From an uncultured Collinsella sp. (lineage in GTDB: Bacteria; Actinomycetota; Coriobacteriia; Coriobacteriales; Coriobacteriaceae): 34,327 nucleotides of DNA. Location: NCBI GenBank assembly GCA_934647195.1, contig CAKUFD010000014.1, positions 1-34,327 on the forward strand. The letters run 5' to 3'. Made by a program: the position numbers and the translations under genes. Below, piece after piece: positions 1 through 8,994 of the stretch; position 1 is the first letter of the stretch; each line of letters starts with the position of its first letter. The notes beneath the pieces were generated by a model. It made no database searches. It had not been told where the DNA came from and worked only from the letters and a program-made list of their open reading frames with translations.

Positions 1-2
1 TG

Positions 3-1922
3 GATTCGCAAGAGCTGAGCGATAGTCAATACGAGCAGTATGCCAAAAGCGACGCTTTTCCTACGCGTGCAGGGTCGGAGGAGCTCAATTATGGTCTCGA
101 CTATCCGGAGGCGTTTTGGGTCAATGATTACGCGACGCGTGACGGGCTGAGCACCTACCTCAAATCGTGGTATGACGCGAACGGGTACGGGGGCGGTAGC
201 GCTGGCCTCTCATATGGCGATTCGTGTCTCGTTGTTGCCTACTCGACCTCGATCACTAAGGGCGTGGAACAGCAGACGAGCGTCGGCGGCGAAAAGCTTG
301 CCTACGATATGGATGCGAACCAGCGGACTGCCGACTACATTCTTAGGCTCGCGATCCATCGCTCGGCGGGCGAATCGATAACCGAGGGTTCGTCATATAC
401 GACCAAGGTCTATGTCGAGGACACGCTTCCCGCAGGGCTTGCCTATGTTCCGGGATCTGCCTACTGGGGAGGTACCTATGTCCAGGCAGAGGAGGGGCGC
501 CAAGGAAGGATTGAGGGCGGTCAGTCGCTGGAGCCCACGGTTAGCGCTAACGTTGATGGCACTACGACGCTTTTGTGGACGCTCGATGGCATTAAGGTGG
601 GCACCGATGCTGTCACATCGCTCGATCCGATCCACTACGCCTGCGCTATCGGAACCCCGGGAGACGAGGGGACCGATGTCATCAATAACCAGCAGCTTTT
701 AAATGAGGCGAAGGTATGGGGCGCCGGCGAGCAAAAGCACGACTTTTCGCCCGAAAACGCTAACTTGGCAAGGCTCAGCATCCAGGTGAGCAAGAACAAC
801 GCGGTCAGCCTCTCCAAGATTTCCGAGAACCCGGTTGTCGAGATTGGCGATGCTATGGGTTTTCGGATTAACGTCGGCAACAACTCGGTCAATACGATCG
901 ACATGGTCGCCGTGGACAGCCTGCCCTTTGACGGTGACCAGGCCGGGTCCAAGTTCAACGGGACCGTGCAAGTGCGTGAAGTGAGGGTGGATAACACAGG
1001 GGCTTTACCGGGCGTACGTTATTACTACACGTGCGATGAGTCGCTTAGGGGAAAAACGAGCATCGACCTCAAAACGGTTGACTTCGAGTCCGACGATCGT
1101 TGGCACGAGCTTGTCGTTGGCACGGGTGGACTTCTTGAGATCCCTGACGCATTTGAGCCAGTGGCAATTGCCGCTGTGGGCGAGCTTCCCGCCACGACGA
1201 CGCTCAAGATGCATCTGACGCTGGTTGCCCCCGATGCGCAGCCGTCGGACCGTCTGGTCAACAGGCTGACGCGCGATGGCCTGGAAAGCGATGCCTCGTC
1301 GAGCGTGGTATCGCGCTCCCTTGAGGGCATCGTTTGGCACGACATAGACGAGGACGGCATCCGCGCCGATTCCGAGGTCGCGATAGATGGCGTTTCGGCG
1401 CATCTCATGGTGCTCAAGAGCGGGGGCGATCCCGCTTGCGCGTCTGACTATGAGCCGTATCTCGTCGATGGCAGAGAGGCTGTGGTCGAGACCGGTGAGC
1501 AGATGGATGTTCTGACGGGAGAGGCCGTTGCGTATGAGGGCGGTCGTTACCGCTTTTTCAACCTGCCTGCGGGGACCTTCGGCGTGCTCTTTGCCGACGG
1601 TAGCTTCTCGATGCTCGGATATAGCGCCTCGCCGGTTAATGTCGGCGATGACGATTCGGTCGATTCCGATGCGGCCGTTGTAGCCGAGCGTGCCGTTGAC
1701 GGGTCACTGGAGCAGGCGTTTATCGGAGGCATCGATATGCCCGAGGCGTGTTTGATGTCGACGGTCCATTTTGATTCGCCCTATCACGACCTGGGCATTT
1801 TCGAAGACGCGGTAGCGCCCGACACGGGTATTGGCGTGGGGTCCGCGAGGCTTCTCATCGCTGCCGTTGCCATTGCCGCTGTAGCGGGCGTTGTCGCATA
1901 CGTGCGCTGGAGGGTCCGATGA
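3..1922 (+). CDS. Pilus tip/adhesin-like surface protein, 5' truncated
   Basis: The reading frame is open from the first full codon of the window, so the gene starts upstream and at least 639 residues are present. The visible part has a DUF11/isopeptide-like stretch (VEDTLPAGLAYVPGSA), then an SdrD B-like/Cna-B-type segment around bases 1320-1420 (GIVWHDIDEDGI...E...GV), typical of Gram-positive adhesins. The C-terminus reads APDTG, then a hydrophobic helix (LLIAAVAIAAVAGVVAYV) and a basic tail, which is a variant LPxTG cell-wall sorting signal. Its stop overlaps the start of the SipA-like gene (ATGA). By analogy with FCT-type pilus islands it is probably the tip or minor pilin/adhesin. The domain reading is solid. 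The tip role is inferred from gene order, and the ligand is unknown. Confidence 0.85.
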   Translation, partial: DSQELSDSQYEQYAKSDAFPTRAGSEELNYGLDYPEAFWVNDYATRDGLSTYLKSWYDANGYGGGSAGLSYGDSCLVVAYSTSITKGVEQQTSVGGEKLAYDMDANQRTADYILRLAIHRSAGESITEGSSYTTKVYVEDTLPAGLAYVPGSAYWGGTYVQAEEGRQGRIEGGQSLEPTVSANVDGTTTLLWTLDGIKVGTDAVTSLDPIHYACAIGTPGDEGTDVINNQQLLNEAKVWGAGEQKHDFSPENANLARLSIQVSKNNAVSLSKISENPVVEIGDAMGFRINVGNNSVNTIDMVAVDSLPFDGDQAGSKFNGTVQVREVRVDNTGALPGVRYYYTCDESLRGKTSIDLKTVDFESDDRWHELVVGTGGLLEIPDAFEPVAIAAVGELPATTTLKMHLTLVAPDAQPSDRLVNRLTRDGLESDASSSVVSRSLEGIVWHDIDEDGIRADSEVAIDGVSAHLMVLKSGGDPACASDYEPYLVDGREAVVETGEQMDVLTGEAVAYEGGRYRFFNLPAGTFGVLFADGSFSMLGYSASPVNVGDDDSVDSDAAVVAERAVDGSLEQAFIGGIDMPEACLMSTVHFDSPYHDLGIFEDAVAPDTGIGVGSARLLIAAVAIAAVAGVVAYVRWRVR

Positions 1923-2443
1923 GAGCCGCCTCCCCATCCCGCGAGAAAGCAGGTCTAAAGGGCGCGCTTATCGACCTGTTGCTCAAGCTGATCGGCCTTG
2001 CGTTCGTGGCCGTCATCTTGTTTGGGCTGATTTTTGGCGTCGTGCGCGTCGAGGGCGCTGGGATGGTCCCTGCGTTTAAGGATGGGGACCTGGTGCTGTT
2101 CTTTAGGCTCGACACCGAATATACGGCGGGGGATGCCGTAGTGGTCGATGTCGGAGACGGCCCTTCCGTGCTTCGCGTAAGCGCGGGCCCTTTCGATGAT
2201 GTCGACATTACCGAGCAGGGCGTGGTGATTGATGGCTTTGTCCAACAGGAAGACGCCATCTACGAGAAGACGCTGCTCCCTTTGGATGCGAGCGTGCAAA
2301 TGCCGGTAAGGCTTACCGGCGACGAGTACTTTGTGCTTGGCGATGGGAGGGAGCACGCGCGCGATAGCCGTGCGTTTGGTCCGGTCTCATCGAAGCAGAT
2401 ACAGGGACGGGCTATTGCACTATTCAGGATTAGGGGTCTGTAG
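1919..2443 (+). CDS. SipA-like signal peptidase I homologue lacking the catalytic dyad
   Basis: This 174-residue protein has one N-terminal membrane helix (about 18-40) followed by an S26 signal-peptidase fold. The box normally reading SM-x-P around the nucleophile is EGAGMVPAF, so the catalytic Ser is Gly48. The box normally carrying the general-base Lys (KRV) is VLRV, so Lys is Leu85. The structural box GDxREHxxDSRxFGPV near the C-terminus is intact. Streptococcal pilus islands encode SipA/LepA, a signal-peptidase relative that also lacks the dyad and is needed for pilus polymerisation. The location here between adhesin and major pilin fits the same chaperone-like role. It starts by ATGA overlap with the upstream gene, implying translational coupling. 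An active peptidase is unlikely from these substitutions. Confidence 0.85.
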   Translation: MRAASPSREKAGLKGALIDLLLKLIGLAFVAVILFGLIFGVVRVEGAGMVPAFKDGDLVLFFRLDTEYTAGDAVVVDVGDGPSVLRVSAGPFDDVDITEQGVVIDGFVQQEDAIYEKTLLPLDASVQMPVRLTGDEYFVLGDGREHARDSRAFGPVSSKQIQGRAIALFRIRGL

Positions 2444-2495
2444 CGAGGCGCTCCGTCAACGGATAGAGGACATGATAAAGAGAAAGGAAGTCCTG

Positions 2496-3569
2496 ATGTT
2501 CAAAGTAATAAAGTCCAAGGCTATGCTGGCGGCTCTGCCTGCCGCGATGATCTGCACAATTGCCGCTCCGGCGTCTGCCGAGACCGTTCCGACGGTTATC
2601 GGCGGCAATGCGGGTTCGGAGGTTAACATCCCGATCACAAAGGTGCTCCAGCTTCCCGAAGGCGCCTCGGTGCCCACAGAGGCCTTTACATTTACGTTGG
2701 AGGCGATGACCGTAGGCGCGCCGACTGCATCGGTGTCGATGCCTGGGTTTTCTGGCGACGATTCGCCGGTGGAGTCCGAAAACGGCATCTGCCTGGTGGA
2801 GAAGTCGGCGCATATTGAGTTCGGTGGCGTTTTTCCGCATGCGGGCGTCTATGAATATAAAGTGGCCGAGAATCAGGGCGCCACGGAGGGCATGACCTAC
2901 TCTGCGGACAGCTACACGCTTCGCCTGTATGTTGCGAACGCCGCCGACGGTTCGCTTTACATCAAGAATGTTACGGCCGAGCATGATGGCGAGAAGGCCA
3001 AGGACGTCTCCTTCGTTAACACCTACACCAAGAACTCGAGGCTCGAAATTAGCAAGACGACGGTGGGCGACTATGCCGACAAGACGCGTAAGTTTGAGTT
3101 CTCCATTACGTTTGACCGTATCGGCATGGGAAATGAGGACGCTACGGTTACCGGCAACCTTGACAATGGCGGACAGCTGGTCTGCAAGGTGGACAAGGCC
3201 ATGACGTTTGAGCTTGCCGACGGCGAGAAGCTTGTGTTCGACAGTCTTCCGGTCGGTACGCGCTACACCGTGACCGAGACGGCGGCGGAGGATGGCTATG
3301 TCCCGAGCGTGCAGGTAGTTGAGAACGGCGTGCAGGGAGAAGAGGTGCGCGCGGCTGCCGACGCCGATGCGTTGGCGAGTGCTGAGGACGGCGCCACCAA
3401 CCTGGTGGGCGAGGGCACGAATAGCGTTGCCTTTACCAATACTCAGGATGATGTGCCCCTGACGGGCATCTTGCTCAAAAACGCCCCCTTTGTCGTGGCG
3501 ATTGTCGCCGGCGCACTGCTGCTGATCGGCTTTGTCGTCCGCTCGGTTCGCCGTGGCGCCCGCCGTTAG
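2496..3569 (+). CDS. Major pilin, FctA/Spy0128-like isopeptide domain protein
   Basis: The chosen ATG follows the ribosome-binding site AGAAAGGAAG and begins a clear signal peptide (MFKVIKSKAMLAALPAAM..., probable cleavage after ASA), giving 357 residues; upstream in-frame starts lack these. Two repeated beta-domains follow. The first runs from a TKVLQLPEG strand to FVNTYT, the second from EISKTTVGD to FTNTQ. These are the Lys and Asn ends expected for intramolecular isopeptide bonds in streptococcal-type pilins. The phrase GVYEYKVAE is typical of the FctA pilin domain. The C-terminus has VPLTG, a hydrophobic helix and a basic tail, i.e. a sorting signal. The sortase gene overlaps its 3' end. 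It is probably the polymerised shaft subunit. Which residues crosslink is inference. Confidence 0.9.
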   Translation: MFKVIKSKAMLAALPAAMICTIAAPASAETVPTVIGGNAGSEVNIPITKVLQLPEGASVPTEAFTFTLEAMTVGAPTASVSMPGFSGDDSPVESENGICLVEKSAHIEFGGVFPHAGVYEYKVAENQGATEGMTYSADSYTLRLYVANAADGSLYIKNVTAEHDGEKAKDVSFVNTYTKNSRLEISKTTVGDYADKTRKFEFSITFDRIGMGNEDATVTGNLDNGGQLVCKVDKAMTFELADGEKLVFDSLPVGTRYTVTETAAEDGYVPSVQVVENGVQGEEVRAAADADALASAEDGATNLVGEGTNSVAFTNTQDDVPLTGILLKNAPFVVAIVAGALLLIGFVVRSVRRGARR

Positions 3570-4293
3570 GCGTTTTGCCGTCACCTCTGTGGAAGCTTTA
3601 GATCGCGCGATTGATATCGCGATTGTGCTTGTGGCGCTCGTTGCGGTGGCGCTTGGCTCCTATGGGGTCTGGGACGCGACATTGTCGACGCAAGGGGGCG
3701 AGTCGGATGTCTGGGCGGAGTGGAAGCCCGCCCAGCAGGCTCCGTTGTCGTTTGAGGAGCTCTGCCAACGTAACCCCGATGTCGTGGGGTGGATTCAAAT
3801 CCCCGGCACCTCAATTGACTATCCCGTAGTCCAGGGGTGCGACAACACCACTTATATCGATCGGGACGCCATGGGTGAGTTCTCGCTTGCGGGCAGCATC
3901 TTTTTGGATTATCGGAACAGCCGCGGTTTTTCCGATTCGGTCAGTATCGTTTACGGGCACCACATGGAGCGGGGCTTGATGTTTGGGGACCTTGAGCGGT
4001 TTTCGGATGCGTCGTTTTTTGACGGGCATGCCACAGCTCGGCTCTATGATGGCAGTCGATGGCACGATGTCGAGCTGATTGCATACGCTCGGTGTAACGC
4101 ATATGACCGATCCGTATACCGGGCGGGCTCCGGTGCTCCTTTGGCAGATGCATACCTTGCGGCAATCGAGTGCCAGGCGCTGCATCGACGTGATGTGCCC
4201 GTTGCATGCACGGATCGGCTTTTGGTGTGTTCTACCTGCGCGTCCGGCGGAACCAACGATCGCCATGTGGTGATTGGCAAGATCTTGGAATAA
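3553..4293 (+). CDS. Class B sortase, pilus-associated
   Basis: The protein has an N-terminal membrane helix (AIDIAIVLVALVAVALGSYGVW) and an extracellular class B sortase domain. The GWIQIPGTSIDYPVVQ strand is followed by the YGHHM motif with the catalytic His, the STC motif near the C-terminus with the nucleophilic Cys, and an Arg 9 residues on (RHVVIGK). It would join pilin sorting signals (VPLTG, APDTG) to an acceptor amine. The gene overlaps the end of the major pilin gene. I chose GTG at 3553; TTG at 3532 and GTG near 3589 are also in frame and none has a clear ribosome-binding site, so the start is uncertain. Pilus polymerase versus wall-anchoring role cannot be told from sequence, but it is the only sortase in the visible locus. 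Confidence 0.88.
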   Translation: MAPAVRRFAVTSVEALDRAIDIAIVLVALVAVALGSYGVWDATLSTQGGESDVWAEWKPAQQAPLSFEELCQRNPDVVGWIQIPGTSIDYPVVQGCDNTTYIDRDAMGEFSLAGSIFLDYRNSRGFSDSVSIVYGHHMERGLMFGDLERFSDASFFDGHATARLYDGSRWHDVELIAYARCNAYDRSVYRAGSGAPLADAYLAAIECQALHRRDVPVACTDRLLVCSTCASGGTNDRHVVIGKILE

Positions 4294-4322
4294 CAAGTCG
4301 GCGCCCGTTCCGCTGGCTGTTG

Positions 4323-5675
4323 CTACGGAATGGGCAGCATGATTCTGAGCGTATAGACACCGTCGTGCTCCGAGCATTCCATAGCGCCATCGTAGCGAGC
4401 GACGACTTCGGCCATGTTGGATACGCCGTAGCCGTGGCTATCGCGTTGCGGCTTTGTCGTTTGGGGCAGTCCGTTTATAAATACAGGACTGCTGTCCGTA
4501 TAGTTGTCGATCTCCATAAACGCCAGTGAGCCGCTTGCTTTAAGCGAAAACGATATAAAGCGCCGATCGGGGTCGTCGATATGCTCGACGGCCTCGATTG
4601 CGTTATCCAGGGCGTTTCCAACCAGCACAAACAAGTCGAACGGGTCGATATGCGCAACGGCGGCTCCCTCGGCCAAGCTGGTCCAAGCAATTTGCTTCGC
4701 TTCACATTTCCCCCACGCTCGGTTGAGCACCGCATCGAGTTCGGCACAACCGGTGTTCTGTGTCATATCGAGGGTCGCGATCGACTGCTTGACGCTCGAT
4801 AGGGCTTTTGAGCGAGACACGCTGTCTCCGGCAACCTCGAGCGCGGAAATTAGCAGTTTGAGGTCGTGGCTTTTGCGCTTGATGGTGTCGGTTGCATCGA
4901 TAAGGTTCTCAAACTGCCGACGTTGGCTGGCGGCAACGGCGCGTTCGGTCGCAAGGCGACGCTGCGTGGCGGCTGTTGAGAAGATTAGCATTTGCGCCCC
5001 CGTGACGCTTACGCTCAATAGGAGGTCGTAGAGGACGGAAATGCGAAACAGGCCCGCTGCGTGGGCGGAGTAACTGATGGACATGATGGTGCCCAGGGCT
5101 TTGCTGATACCGAGTGTGGCCATCATGAGCGCAAGGGATAAAGGGCCTTCGGGTTTGCGCCCGCCGCCGACAAAGAGCTTGCGCGCGATGGGTCTAAAGG
5201 CAAGTATGGTGAGTACCAAGATTCCGAGCTCCACCGGCAGCGTCTGGGGTTGGAGGGGGCGTGTTCCACGATGCGAGGCCCAAGGCATAAGCAGGGTAAA
5301 AAGCGTATAGGCGACGTCCTGCGTAAGATAGGTGATGGCAGAGCAATACAGCGCCTGCCCGAGCTTGACGATAAAGCAGGCTAGGTACAGCCCCGCAAGC
5401 GAGACGATAAAAAGTGCAAGATGCGCCATCGACGTCAATGCGAGCAGAGCGCATTGCAGCGTCTCGGAAGCCATGGGATGGTGAATGAGCCGCGAGATGG
5501 TTGCCTCCTGATACGCATAGATGGGAGACGTCAGCAGCAAGAGCATTCCAAGCGATAGGACCAGGCGCACGCCAAAGCGCTCTCGCCGTTCGAGCGGCCC
5601 CATGAGCCCCAAGGTTGCGATGAGGCAGCATTGCATCGTTCCGAGCTCGACGATATGTTCCAGAAATGCAGGCAT
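4323..5675 (-). CDS. GHKL-family sensor histidine kinase (AgrC-like layout)
   Basis: The protein has 450 residues. The N-terminal half is strongly hydrophobic, with about six membrane helices. A phosphoacceptor region follows with KSHDLK as the probable His box, then a GHKL ATPase domain with N-box NALDNAIEA and G-box HGYGVSNM near the C-terminus. This is the layout of AgrC/ComD-type peptide-sensing kinases that pair with LytTR regulators, and the LytTR partner lies directly upstream with a 3-base gap. The start is supported by a GGGAGG site. The gene ends 29 bases from the convergent sortase gene. The signal is unknown, and I see no small peptide-precursor gene nearby. Control of the neighbouring pilus is possible but not shown. 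Confidence 0.88.
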   Translation of the reverse strand: MPAFLEHIVELGTMQCCLIATLGLMGPLERRERFGVRLVLSLGMLLLLTSPIYAYQEATISRLIHHPMASETLQCALLALTSMAHLALFIVSLAGLYLACFIVKLGQALYCSAITYLTQDVAYTLFTLLMPWASHRGTRPLQPQTLPVELGILVLTILAFRPIARKLFVGGGRKPEGPLSLALMMATLGISKALGTIMSISYSAHAAGLFRISVLYDLLLSVSVTGAQMLIFSTAATQRRLATERAVAASQRRQFENLIDATDTIKRKSHDLKLLISALEVAGDSVSRSKALSSVKQSIATLDMTQNTGCAELDAVLNRAWGKCEAKQIAWTSLAEGAAVAHIDPFDLFVLVGNALDNAIEAVEHIDDPDRRFISFSLKASGSLAFMEIDNYTDSSPVFINGLPQTTKPQRDSHGYGVSNMAEVVARYDGAMECSEHDGVYTLRIMLPIP

Positions 5676-5678
5676 GCC

Positions 5679-6398
5679 TTAGCCCTCCCAGCGGGTCAGG
5701 AGCGCTTTTAGAAAATCCGAACGAAATGATCGGCTGAGGGGCAAGCTGACTGATTCTGCTCCCGGGCAAGACAGGGTGACGGCATCCTTTTGGTATCCAT
5801 CGACATAGTGAAGATTAGCCAGATACTTTTTGTGGCAACGGGCAAACCCCTGTGGGGCCAGCTCATCTTGTGCAGCGGCAAGCGTCATGGCGGTTGTCGA
5901 GAGCGAGCCGCCACAGACCAGGTGAAAAGTGAGGCGATGATCCTCGCTTGCGATGTAGAGCGCGTCCGAACAGGCAATGCGATGCGAACCCGTTTGGTTG
6001 GTCACGGTTATCCGGGCATCGCGGTGCCGGTCGATCGCCTGGCAGACGCGATCGAGCTTAAGGGCGAACGGTGCATACGATACGGGCTTGAGGATGTAGT
6101 CAAATGCTCGGACCTCGTAGCCTTCGATTGCAAAGCCGGCAAGCTGGGTTATAAAGACAATCTCGACCTTTTGGTCGTTAGCACGGATGGCGCGGGCGAC
6201 ATCCATTCCGTTGGTGCCCGGCATCTCGATGTCGAGCAATATCAGATCCCATACGGGCTTGTACGCCTTGATGGCGTCATCCCCCGTGGTGAAGATGGTG
6301 TACGAGATCGGGCGCTCACGTTCTGAGGAGAAGCGGGAGAGAAAGGCTGCGGTGGTCTCTGCTTGGTGGGTATCGTCTTCTATGATGGCGACGCGCAT
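5679..6398 (-). CDS. LytTR-family response regulator
   Basis: A receiver domain fills residues 1 to about 120. It has the acidic pocket IEDD, phosphoacceptor Asp56 in LLDIEMPG and the conserved Lys in ILKPV. A LytTR DNA-binding domain follows (about 130-235), including FARCHKKYLANL. The ATG at 6398 follows GAGG and was preferred to the GTG four codons upstream. It forms an operon with the downstream GHKL kinase and is divergent from the M42 peptidase gene. LytTR regulators usually bind direct repeats upstream of target operons; I did not find a convincing pair in the short divergent gap. Family assignment is firm, the regulon is unknown. Confidence 0.9.
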   Translation of the reverse strand: MRVAIIEDDTHQAETTAAFLSRFSSERERPISYTIFTTGDDAIKAYKPVWDLILLDIEMPGTNGMDVARAIRANDQKVEIVFITQLAGFAIEGYEVRAFDYILKPVSYAPFALKLDRVCQAIDRHRDARITVTNQTGSHRIACSDALYIASEDHRLTFHLVCGGSLSTTAMTLAAAQDELAPQGFARCHKKYLANLHYVDGYQKDAVTLSCPGAESVSLPLSRSFRSDFLKALLTRWEG

Positions 6399-6510
6399 CG
6401 ATTCCTCCACGATTGATGGTTATACTGGGGCAGCGCGCTGCGATGGGCGTCTGCCGCATCGAGTTCGCGAATGACTATACCGCGTTTTGGCGCATCGACC
6501 GATAGGAGCG

Positions 6511-7533
6511 ATGATGAATTCTGAGCTAGATTATATAACCGAGCAGCTTAAGGCGCTGACTTCGATTGCTTCGCCTACGGGCTATACCCGTGCGGTGACC
6601 GACTACGTGATGGAGACCCTTGAGGGGATGGGCTTTGCACCCGAGCACTCGACGAAGGGCAATGTGCTCGTGTGCTTGGGCGGCGAGAGCGAGCCTCTCG
6701 TGCTGGCAAGTCACGTGGACACGCTCGGTGCCATGGTTCGCTCCATCAAGGACAACGGCCGCTTGCGCCCGACGACCCTCGGCGGCCATCAGTGGTCTAC
6801 GGCCGATGGCGAAAACTGCACCGTGCACACGCGCGATGGTCGCGTCTATACCGGCGTTGTGCTCAACACCGAGCCTTCGGCGCATGTGGCGGACGAGCCG
6901 GTCAAGACCGTCGAGAAGAACATGGAGATCTTGCTCGACGAGAACGTTGACACCAAGGATGGCGTGGCCGAGCTGGGCATCCAGACGGGCGATATCATCG
7001 CCTTGGATCCTCGCACGGTGATTACCGAGAGCGGCTACATCAAGAGCCGCTTTTTGGACGATAAGCTTTCTGCCGCCATCTTGCTGGGCCTGGCCCGCGC
7101 GGTCGCCGCGGGGGACATTAAGCTCTCGCGCAAGGTGTCCCTGCTCTTCACGGTGTATGAGGAGGTCGGTCACGGCGGTGCCTTTGTGCCTGCAGACACA
7201 TGCGAGATGATTAGCGTGGATATGGGCTGTGTGGGCGACGACTTGGGCTGCACCGAGCGCATGGTCTCCATCTGTGCCAAAGATTCCGGTGGCCCCTACA
7301 ACTACGAGCTGGTGAGCGCACTTGCCGATACAGCCAAACGCCTGGACCTCGGCTACGCCATCGACGTCTATCCGCATTACGGCTCGGACGTGGAGGCCAC
7401 GCTCCGTGCAGGTTACGACATTCGCCATGGCCTCATTGGCCCCGGCGTGTACGCGAGCCATAACTACGAGCGCTCGCACATGGACGGCGTGCGCAACACG
7501 TACGAGCTGCTGCGCGCATACGTAGGGGAGTAG
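6511..7533 (+). CDS. M42-family metallo-aminopeptidase
   Basis: The 340-residue protein has the family metal-binding layout: SHVDT (His68), a bridging Asp in FLDDKLSA, the catalytic glutamates in YEEVGHGG, an Asp in SVDMG and a C-terminal His in SHNYERSH. This order is typical of M42 glutamyl-aminopeptidase/endoglucanase-M-like cytosolic enzymes, which trim N-terminal residues from peptides using two metal ions. The start is the first ATG of an ATGATG pair after ATAGGAGCG; the TTG eight codons upstream lacks a ribosome-binding site. It appears to be monocistronic. Substrate preference cannot be read from the sequence. Confidence 0.9.
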   Translation: MMNSELDYITEQLKALTSIASPTGYTRAVTDYVMETLEGMGFAPEHSTKGNVLVCLGGESEPLVLASHVDTLGAMVRSIKDNGRLRPTTLGGHQWSTADGENCTVHTRDGRVYTGVVLNTEPSAHVADEPVKTVEKNMEILLDENVDTKDGVAELGIQTGDIIALDPRTVITESGYIKSRFLDDKLSAAILLGLARAVAAGDIKLSRKVSLLFTVYEEVGHGGAFVPADTCEMISVDMGCVGDDLGCTERMVSICAKDSGGPYNYELVSALADTAKRLDLGYAIDVYPHYGSDVEATLRAGYDIRHGLIGPGVYASHNYERSHMDGVRNTYELLRAYVGE

Positions 7534-7672
7534 CTTTTCTGCGGTCACTTTTGACAACCGCTCTTGAGGATGAACATGCCGAGATGACCCGCGATGGTCG
7601 TCTCGACATTGTGCGTTATGGATAGGGCAGGCCTGCTGCCGATTGCAGCCATACGATGCCTTTCGGCCTGCG

Positions 7673-8776
7673 CTATCCCTTGAGAGCGGCGGTTACGGTT
7701 CCACCGCCAAGAACAATGTCTCCCTGGTAAACGACGACGGCCTGACCTGCAGCGATAGCGCGCTGGGGTACGTCGAAGACGATCTTCAGGCAGCCGTCGT
7801 CCTGGCGTGTAAGTGTAGCCGACTGGTCTGCTTGTCGATACCGGAACTTCGCGCCAACGCGGATGCTGCCAGCGTCCAGCTCGGCCTCCATACGATCTGC
7901 CGGTGCGCTCCAGATCCAATCGTCTGCCAGCAGGGCGCCGGCCGTCAGGTCCTCGAGCTCTCCTAGATGCACGGTGTTGCTTGATGCGTCGATACCGGTG
8001 ACGTAGACAGGATGTGCCATGGCAACGCCCAGGCCCTTGCGCTGCCCGATGGTATAGCGCAGCGCACCGTTATGGCGACCGACTACGGTACCGTCGCGCC
8101 AGATGATATCGCCGGGTTCCGCTGCGCGCCCGCAGCGACGTTCGATGTAGCTTGCGTAGTCGCCGTCGGGAACGAAGCAGATGTCCTCGCTCTCCGCCTT
8201 CTTTGCGTTGGCAAACCCCTGTTCGGCGGCGATGCGGCGCACGTCACGCTCTTTGTCCAGGCCTGCCAGCGGGAAAATCGTGCGTGCTAGGCGCTTCTGG
8301 GTTAGGGAGTAGAGAAAATAGCTCTGATCTTTTTTGGAATCTTCCCCGCGATGCAGTTGCCAGGTGCCATCGGGCGCTTGGCTCGTTTTGGCGTAGTGCC
8401 CCGTAGCAAGGAGGTCGCATCCCATATCGAGTGCAGCGTCGAGTAACGCTCCAAATTTAATGTGGCGATTGCAGATAATGCATGGGTTGGGCGTGAGTCC
8501 TGCCTGATAGGCTGCGACAAACCGGTCGATAACGCTTTGCTCGAACGTTTGCTGAAGATCGAGCACGCGGTGGGGGATGCCGATGCGCGCGCAAACGGCT
8601 TTTGCATCGGCGATATCGCGATCAACTTTGCTGATTCCCGTTGTGGGGTCGGGCACAGGGCAGGTGAGGCGCATGGTGGCGCCCACGCAGTCATATCCCT
8701 GCTGTTTGAGAAGGAAAGCGGTTACGCTCGAATCGACGCCGCCACTCATGGCAACGAGTACGCGCCCCTTGGACAT
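7673..8776 (-). CDS. mnmA: tRNA-specific 2-thiouridylase MnmA
   Basis: The 367-residue protein begins with the PP-loop SGGVDSS used to adenylate tRNA. The two catalytic cysteines lie in CIICNRHIKFG and EDICFVPDGDY, and the C-terminal portion has the expected beta-barrel with GQRKGLG. It makes s2U at wobble position 34 of tRNAs for Lys, Glu and Gln, receiving sulfur from a cysteine-derived relay in the cytoplasm. A GGAGC site precedes the ATG. The gene lies downstream of cysK on the same strand with a 218-base gap, a loose sulfur-metabolism neighbourhood. Length and motifs match the family well. Confidence 0.95.
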   Translation of the reverse strand: MSKGRVLVAMSGGVDSSVTAFLLKQQGYDCVGATMRLTCPVPDPTTGISKVDRDIADAKAVCARIGIPHRVLDLQQTFEQSVIDRFVAAYQAGLTPNPCIICNRHIKFGALLDAALDMGCDLLATGHYAKTSQAPDGTWQLHRGEDSKKDQSYFLYSLTQKRLARTIFPLAGLDKERDVRRIAAEQGFANAKKAESEDICFVPDGDYASYIERRCGRAAEPGDIIWRDGTVVGRHNGALRYTIGQRKGLGVAMAHPVYVTGIDASSNTVHLGELEDLTAGALLADDWIWSAPADRMEAELDAGSIRVGAKFRYRQADQSATLTRQDDGCLKIVFDVPQRAIAAGQAVVVYQGDIVLGGGTVTAALKG

Positions 8777-8994
8777 CTATGCTCCTTACGCGATGCCGTG
8801 CATGCTAAAACGGCAGAAAACGGCACGGGGCTCATCGGTCCCGCGCCGCTCGTTTTCCTGATTGTACTGCATGGGCTGCGCGATATCGTCTGTGCGCGTC
8901 CATGTCTCATTCGTGTCGCTAACGCCGTTGAGGGGAAGGGCATCGAAAGCGACCGATGCCGGTGCTGGAAGCCGCGCCTCAACGCCTCAACGCT

